Shown piece after piece: positions 62,860 to 64,000 of a DNA stretch of 64,000 nucleotides. The notes beneath the pieces were generated by a model, which was not told where the DNA came from, made no database searches, and was given only the letters and a program-made list of their open reading frames with translations. Source of the DNA: Enoplolaimus lenunculus (lineage: Eukaryota; Nematoda; Enoplea; Enoplida; Thoracostomopsidae); assembly GCA_030248215.1 (NCBI GenBank), contig JASANG010003322.1:51001-115000 (forward strand), in the 5' to 3' direction. Both the position numbers and the translations under genes were made by a program. Positions within the stretch are counted from its first letter, which is position 1, and each line of letters opens with the position of its first letter.

Positions 62860-64000
62860 GTACTAAAATATACACCTGTATGGGATGACTATAAATATCT
62901 TTTTATCAGGGGTGAAAAGGCAACGGGGGACGCATAAGCTTGAACACCTCTTCCACTTCAAATACGACCTTACACATAAAGCTGAAGTTAGACCGTGACA
63001 TACAGGCGTTATCAAAGGCAAAACCCTGTGTAGTATCATGGTAAAATATCAATTACCTTCAGCACTAGATACCAATACCGGCTCGGCCAAAAGCAACTAC
63101 GTGAAAAATAACCGACACCCCAAGGAAAACATAACCAACAGGGGGTCCACGAACCAAACGGGGGGAGACCCCAAGAATAAATGTTCGATCTCGAAACGGT
63201 TCTGCTTGCTAATGTAAAATTTCTACAATAGCATGCAACTGAGAAATGTGTCCCCTCTGAACATGTTTGATGGGTAAATACGAAGTCGTTGCTGACGCCA
63301 GCGCACATGACAGAAATCAGTAGGAGGAGCATACAAGTCTTTTCGATGACTTACAAGCAATGTTGAAAATTTTCTTTCGGAGCCAATGTTCTTCCAGGGG
63401 ACTGAGTCCGCCCTGACAACCGGGGTTGAAAACTACAGCATTGAGGGTTACCACCCCCGCCGATAGTTATGACAGTGAAGCGAATAGAATAAAAGCGAAG
63501 AAAACAACAAAGTAAGACACAAAAAATACAGCGTTAAAACTAAATTAAACTCAACGTGACAATAGTTCACACTACCGGTAGCGTTGCTGCCCAGCGTTTT
63601 GCCTCTGTAGTGAATTTTAGACTCTCCGTCGTCTAAACTTTACCGCACAACTATTCGTGATATATCGGTGCCTTAATTTTGGAGTCGTGCTCAAATATTG
63701 GCAGGGGGTCATAGCGTCCAAGGAACCCCGAACGACAGAAATATTAGCTCTCAAAATACAATTAGAAAATCATTAATGATGATTTAATAACGTAATTTTC
63801 CTAACAAGACCTGTTTGAATTTTTGGGATCTGTCCTTATTGGCCCGATCACTGTACGCTCCGTTGGTTTCGAACGCAGGGTAGACGGTATAATTCAGTGA
63901 AAGGTTCAACTGGTAAAGGGCGGTGGCATTTCAAAAAACGGGATAATTGAAATTTATCACCGACATGTGCCTGAAATAAAGCGGGTTTTAGCAGTCCAAT
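62860..64000. other. Right end of window, no confident gene
   Basis: A half family A copy at about 63,322-63,412 (GGAGGAGCATACAAG to CCAGGGGACTGAG). A 29-base segment at 63,573-63,601 has passable splice sites but is too short to call. The RIMBP promoter and first exon are not recognisable. Confidence 0.35.

Noticed and set aside
63573-63601. 29-base exon candidate near the right end
   Set aside because: Too short, with weak donor CCG/GTAGTG and no frame preference.
1-64000. LTR retroelements, endogenous viruses or LINEs
   Set aside because: No reverse-transcriptase, protease, integrase or capsid-like reading frames, no long direct terminal repeats with TG..CA edges, and no poly-A-tailed long elements were seen on either strand.

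Overview
The window is metazoan nuclear DNA: AT-rich, with long introns, GT-AG splice sites, microsatellites and very many short DNA repeats. No bacterial features, rRNA or clearly intact tRNA are visible. The species cannot be read from the sequence. The repeat-rich introns suggest an invertebrate, but that is inference.

Nearly all recognisable coding sequence belongs to one minus-strand gene, a RIM-binding protein (RIMBP/RBP), the presynaptic active-zone scaffold. Read from high to low coordinates it shows an N-terminal coiled coil (59.4-58.7 kb), an Asn/Gln-rich exon (57.9-57.4), SH3-I split over three exons (54.9-53.0), two long low-complexity exons rich in Gln, Asn, Ser and Pro (51.6-49.5), three fibronectin type III domains (47.9-40.0), and a long disordered linker (39.2-28.3, then probably 4.3-2.4). 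Exons 4-24 join in consistent reading phase at every junction. SH3-II and SH3-III were not found and probably lie left of base 1. The first exon may lie beyond 59.4 kb or outside the window. One junction (57,428 to 56,097) does not phase. The 24-kb stretch between 28.3 and 4.3 kb holds only tentative exons.

The rest is mobile-element debris and tandem arrays. I label the interspersed families A-T. A: about 170-bp elements with CCGTAGCCA ends, roughly 28 copies. B: about 200-bp foldbacks full of TGA(G/C)TCA. C: ends AACAAGAGTGTGCAACT. D: elements with a TTAGGC-rich core. E: elements built from TACCCGCGGGTA. F: ends carrying CACCTATCACCAGTTAGCGA. G: about 170-bp interspersed repeat. H: about 380 bp, ends CAGGGTT. 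J: ends CAGGGCCGGAGC. K: GTCGAC-rich repeats. L: CGGCGTACGGCG repeats. N1 and N2: inverted-repeat transposons inserted in a D element. S and T: minor families. Two kinds of tRNA-derived SINE are also present.

Tandem arrays are striking: 26 bp x about 100 (43.6-46.3 kb, inside the FN3-II intron), 20 bp with 60-bp higher order (13.6-14.3), 26 bp CCAAT-bearing with 78-bp higher order (16.7-17.0), 15 bp (12.77-12.96), 64 bp x 6 that supplies a splice donor (32.4-32.8), and 27 bp (52.2-52.3). Several mobile elements lie within tens of bases of RIMBP splice sites. I saw no reverse transcriptase, integrase, capsid or envelope coding sequence and no LTR pair.
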